A stretch of 12,763 nucleotides of DNA from an uncultured Holophagaceae bacterium (GTDB taxonomy: Bacteria; Acidobacteriota; Holophagae; Holophagales; Holophagaceae), in contig CAIRAS010000213.1 in the NCBI GenBank assembly GCA_903876615.1, positions 1 through 12,763 of the forward strand, written 5' to 3'. The position numbers were made by a program, and so were the translations under genes. The notes under the pieces were generated by a model. That model did no database searches. It was given only the letters and a program-made list of their open reading frames with translations, and was not told the DNA's origin. Of the stretch, positions 11,603-12,763 are shown in pieces. Within the stretch, counting starts at the first letter, position 1, and the number at the start of each line of letters is the position of its first letter.

Positions 11603-12481
11603 ATGGCTGCCGTCTCCACGGTCTGGGCGCCGTTCCAAATCCAGCTCGACTCGGCTGGGAGCGGCAGTTCGGCATCGTCCTCCGCCACTGCCTTGACACC
11701 GTCCCAGGGGTATAACTGGCAGTGCTATGTGGTGGTGGCCACAGCCCTGTTCGGCCAGGAGATGCAGATCACCGTGGCCGGCTCGGTGGTGGCCGCGGGC
11801 GGCCAGACCAGCGGCGCCTTTGCCGTCGGTGGCGGTCAGACCGTGATCGTGTCGGTCACTGGCGGCGTTCCCGATGGCCTCCTGAACTGCATCTTGATGG
11901 GCCAGGAGTATGAGGGCAATGCCGCCCAACCGCCGCTGCCCACCATCGGCTCACTGCTGCTCAGCGGCGGCGGCGGGACAGTGTCATTTGCACCAGCCAT
12001 CAGTGGCGCCGGAGTCTATCCAAATGCAGCTTACCTGGGATCATTGGAGATCGACCCACGCGGCTCTCTGGTTGGCGCCTTCTATCCCTACAGCCTCAGT
12101 GGTGCTCTGGTAGTCGAGGAGGCCGCACCCCAGCAGGTGGTCACCGCCCAGGTGGCGCTCAATGCGGTTGCCAACACCACCATCATCGGCGCCGCAATTG
12201 GCTACACGATCAGACCGCGACAATTGCAGGTGATCGTGCCAGGCGTCAATGTTGGCACCTTTGCACTCAAGGGAATAACCTCGGGCAAGGCAATCTGGGA
12301 ATATGTCGGTACCTCAGCGACCCAGGTAGGACTGGCCGTCACCATGGATTACGGGGGGTTGGGCCCTGCTGGTGGAATCGGCGGGGGACTTGCGGAGAGT
12401 GAAGGACTCGAGGTGGCCGTGTCGGTAGTGGCGGCGACCGCTATCAGGGCCAGCATCATGCTGACGTACGATTTCTTCTAA
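11603..12481 (+). CDS. Beta-rich hypothetical virion protein
   Basis: A 292-aa soluble, strand-rich, Gly/Ala/Val-rich protein. The N-terminal half (about 1-105) reads as a beta-sandwich (YNWQCYVVVATALFGQEMQI, TVAGSVVAAGGQ, QTVIVSVTGG). A Gly-rich linker lies near 120-126. The C-terminal half holds further strands (LVGAFYPYSLSGALVVEE, ALKGITSGKAIWEYVG, RASIMLTYDFF). No enzyme motif or membrane helix is visible. It starts five bases after the previous stop with no clear ribosome-binding site and shares its last base with the next ATG (TAATG). A minor capsid or host-contact protein is likely; it may be a second spike component. Confidence 0.65.
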   Translation: MAAVSTVWAPFQIQLDSAGSGSSASSSATALTPSQGYNWQCYVVVATALFGQEMQITVAGSVVAAGGQTSGAFAVGGGQTVIVSVTGGVPDGLLNCILMGQEYEGNAAQPPLPTIGSLLLSGGGGTVSFAPAISGAGVYPNAAYLGSLEIDPRGSLVGAFYPYSLSGALVVEEAAPQQVVTAQVALNAVANTTIIGAAIGYTIRPRQLQVIVPGVNVGTFALKGITSGKAIWEYVGTSATQVGLAVTMDYGGLGPAGGIGGGLAESEGLEVAVSVVAATAIRASIMLTYDFF

Positions 12482-12696
12482 TGCCGCCCAGCCCCAGCCC
12501 CATCATCTGCAACTGCCCAAACCTGGCCGTGGGCGCCACGCCGTGCGTGTGCACCACGCCCACCGTCTCAACCCCATCACCCCTGCCAGTCGGTGTGGGC
12601 ACTCCCATCACCGGCTCAGGGATGCTCGGCCCAATTCTACTGTTGATGATCGGTGCGGCGGCGCTCAGCAGTGGGATTAGGCGGCTGCGCTCGTGA
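12481..12696 (+). CDS. CxC-x9-CxC protein with C-terminal membrane helix
   Basis: A 71-aa protein: MPPSPSPIICNCPNLAVGAT and onward. Cys10, 12, 22 and 24 form two CxC pairs nine residues apart, which could bind a metal or form disulfides. A Pro/Thr/Ser linker follows, then one membrane helix (about 49-63, LGPILLLMIGAAALS) and a basic tail RRLRS. The start overlaps the previous stop and the stop overlaps the GTG of the next gene (GTGA). It is likely another membrane component; no family is recognised. Confidence 0.65.
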   Translation: MPPSPSPIICNCPNLAVGATPCVCTTPTVSTPSPLPVGVGTPITGSGMLGPILLLMIGAAALSSGIRRLRS

Positions 12697-12763
12697 CCCT
12701 TGCCACTAACGTCCTGTCGACGTCGCTCCTGGTAAATTGGGCGCTATTCGGGGCCGTCCCCCT
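12693..12763 (+). CDS. Membrane protein, partial (runs off the right edge)
   Basis: A GTG overlapping the previous stop at GTGA opens a frame reading MTLATNVLSTSLLVNWALFG AVP to the window edge, hydrophobic from about residue 8. Overlapping GTGA junctions are used three times in this operon, which supports the start. Only 23 residues are visible, so no identification is possible. Confidence 0.5.
   Translation, partial: MTLATNVLSTSLLVNWALFGAVP

Noticed and set aside
1..12763. tRNA genes, CRISPR arrays, genome-end inverted repeats or an origin
   Set aside because: No cloverleaf, spaced repeat array, terminal inverted repeat or iteron cluster could be seen; nearly all bases are occupied by coding frames.

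Overview
The window looks like the virion-morphogenesis half of a tailless, internal-membrane phage of the PRD1/adenovirus-like lineage (Varidnaviria, tectivirus-like in layout). It carries an FtsK/HerA-type packaging ATPase and a ~380-residue capsid protein that reads as a double jelly roll. Around these lie an unusually dense set of tiny one- or two-helix membrane proteins, a membrane-anchored CHAP peptidoglycan hydrolase and a beta-helix spike. No terminase, portal, tape-measure or tail genes are visible. The DNA is GC-rich with strongly GC-biased third codon positions, many GTG and some TTG starts, and apparent leaderless transcripts, and one enzyme is of the GH25/Rv2525c-like type. Together these suggest an actinobacterial, or similar high-GC Gram-positive-type, host. 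Host and family are inferences from content. No DNA polymerase, integrase, terminal repeat or replication gene is present, so the replication half and the genome ends lie outside the window.

Layout. Positions 1-276 hold two small membrane-protein genes on the minus strand. Positions 288-2259 hold a plus-strand operon with overlapping genes: a small amphipathic protein, an acidic charged protein, a 247-aa unknown, and the ATPase. A single minus-strand gene (2256-2708) ends tail-to-tail with the ATPase. Its promoter is back-to-back with the promoter of the main structural operon, which runs on the plus strand from 2819 past the right edge with almost no intergenic space.

Order in the structural operon: a 49-aa membrane peptide, the major capsid protein, seven small membrane proteins (82, 33, 21, 39, 89, 89 and 55 aa), a 182-aa Pro/Trp-rich protein, a 223-aa anchored protein, a 72-aa soluble protein, a 110-aa multi-helix membrane protein, and the CHAP hydrolase. 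These are followed by a probable spike base or penton-like protein and a pectate-lyase-fold spike. Then come a GH25-like glycosidase, an Ala-rich coiled coil and a holin-like protein (a possible lysis cassette), a 292-aa beta-rich protein, a CxC/CxC membrane protein, and a partial membrane protein.

The most striking non-coding structure is a perfect 52-bp direct repeat. One copy is the 3' end of the spike-base gene (8696-8747); the other lies downstream of the spike gene (10292-10343). The spike gene is therefore bracketed by repeats. Recombination between them would remove exactly 1596 bp and leave the spike-base gene intact, so the spike may be an exchangeable or switchable cassette.
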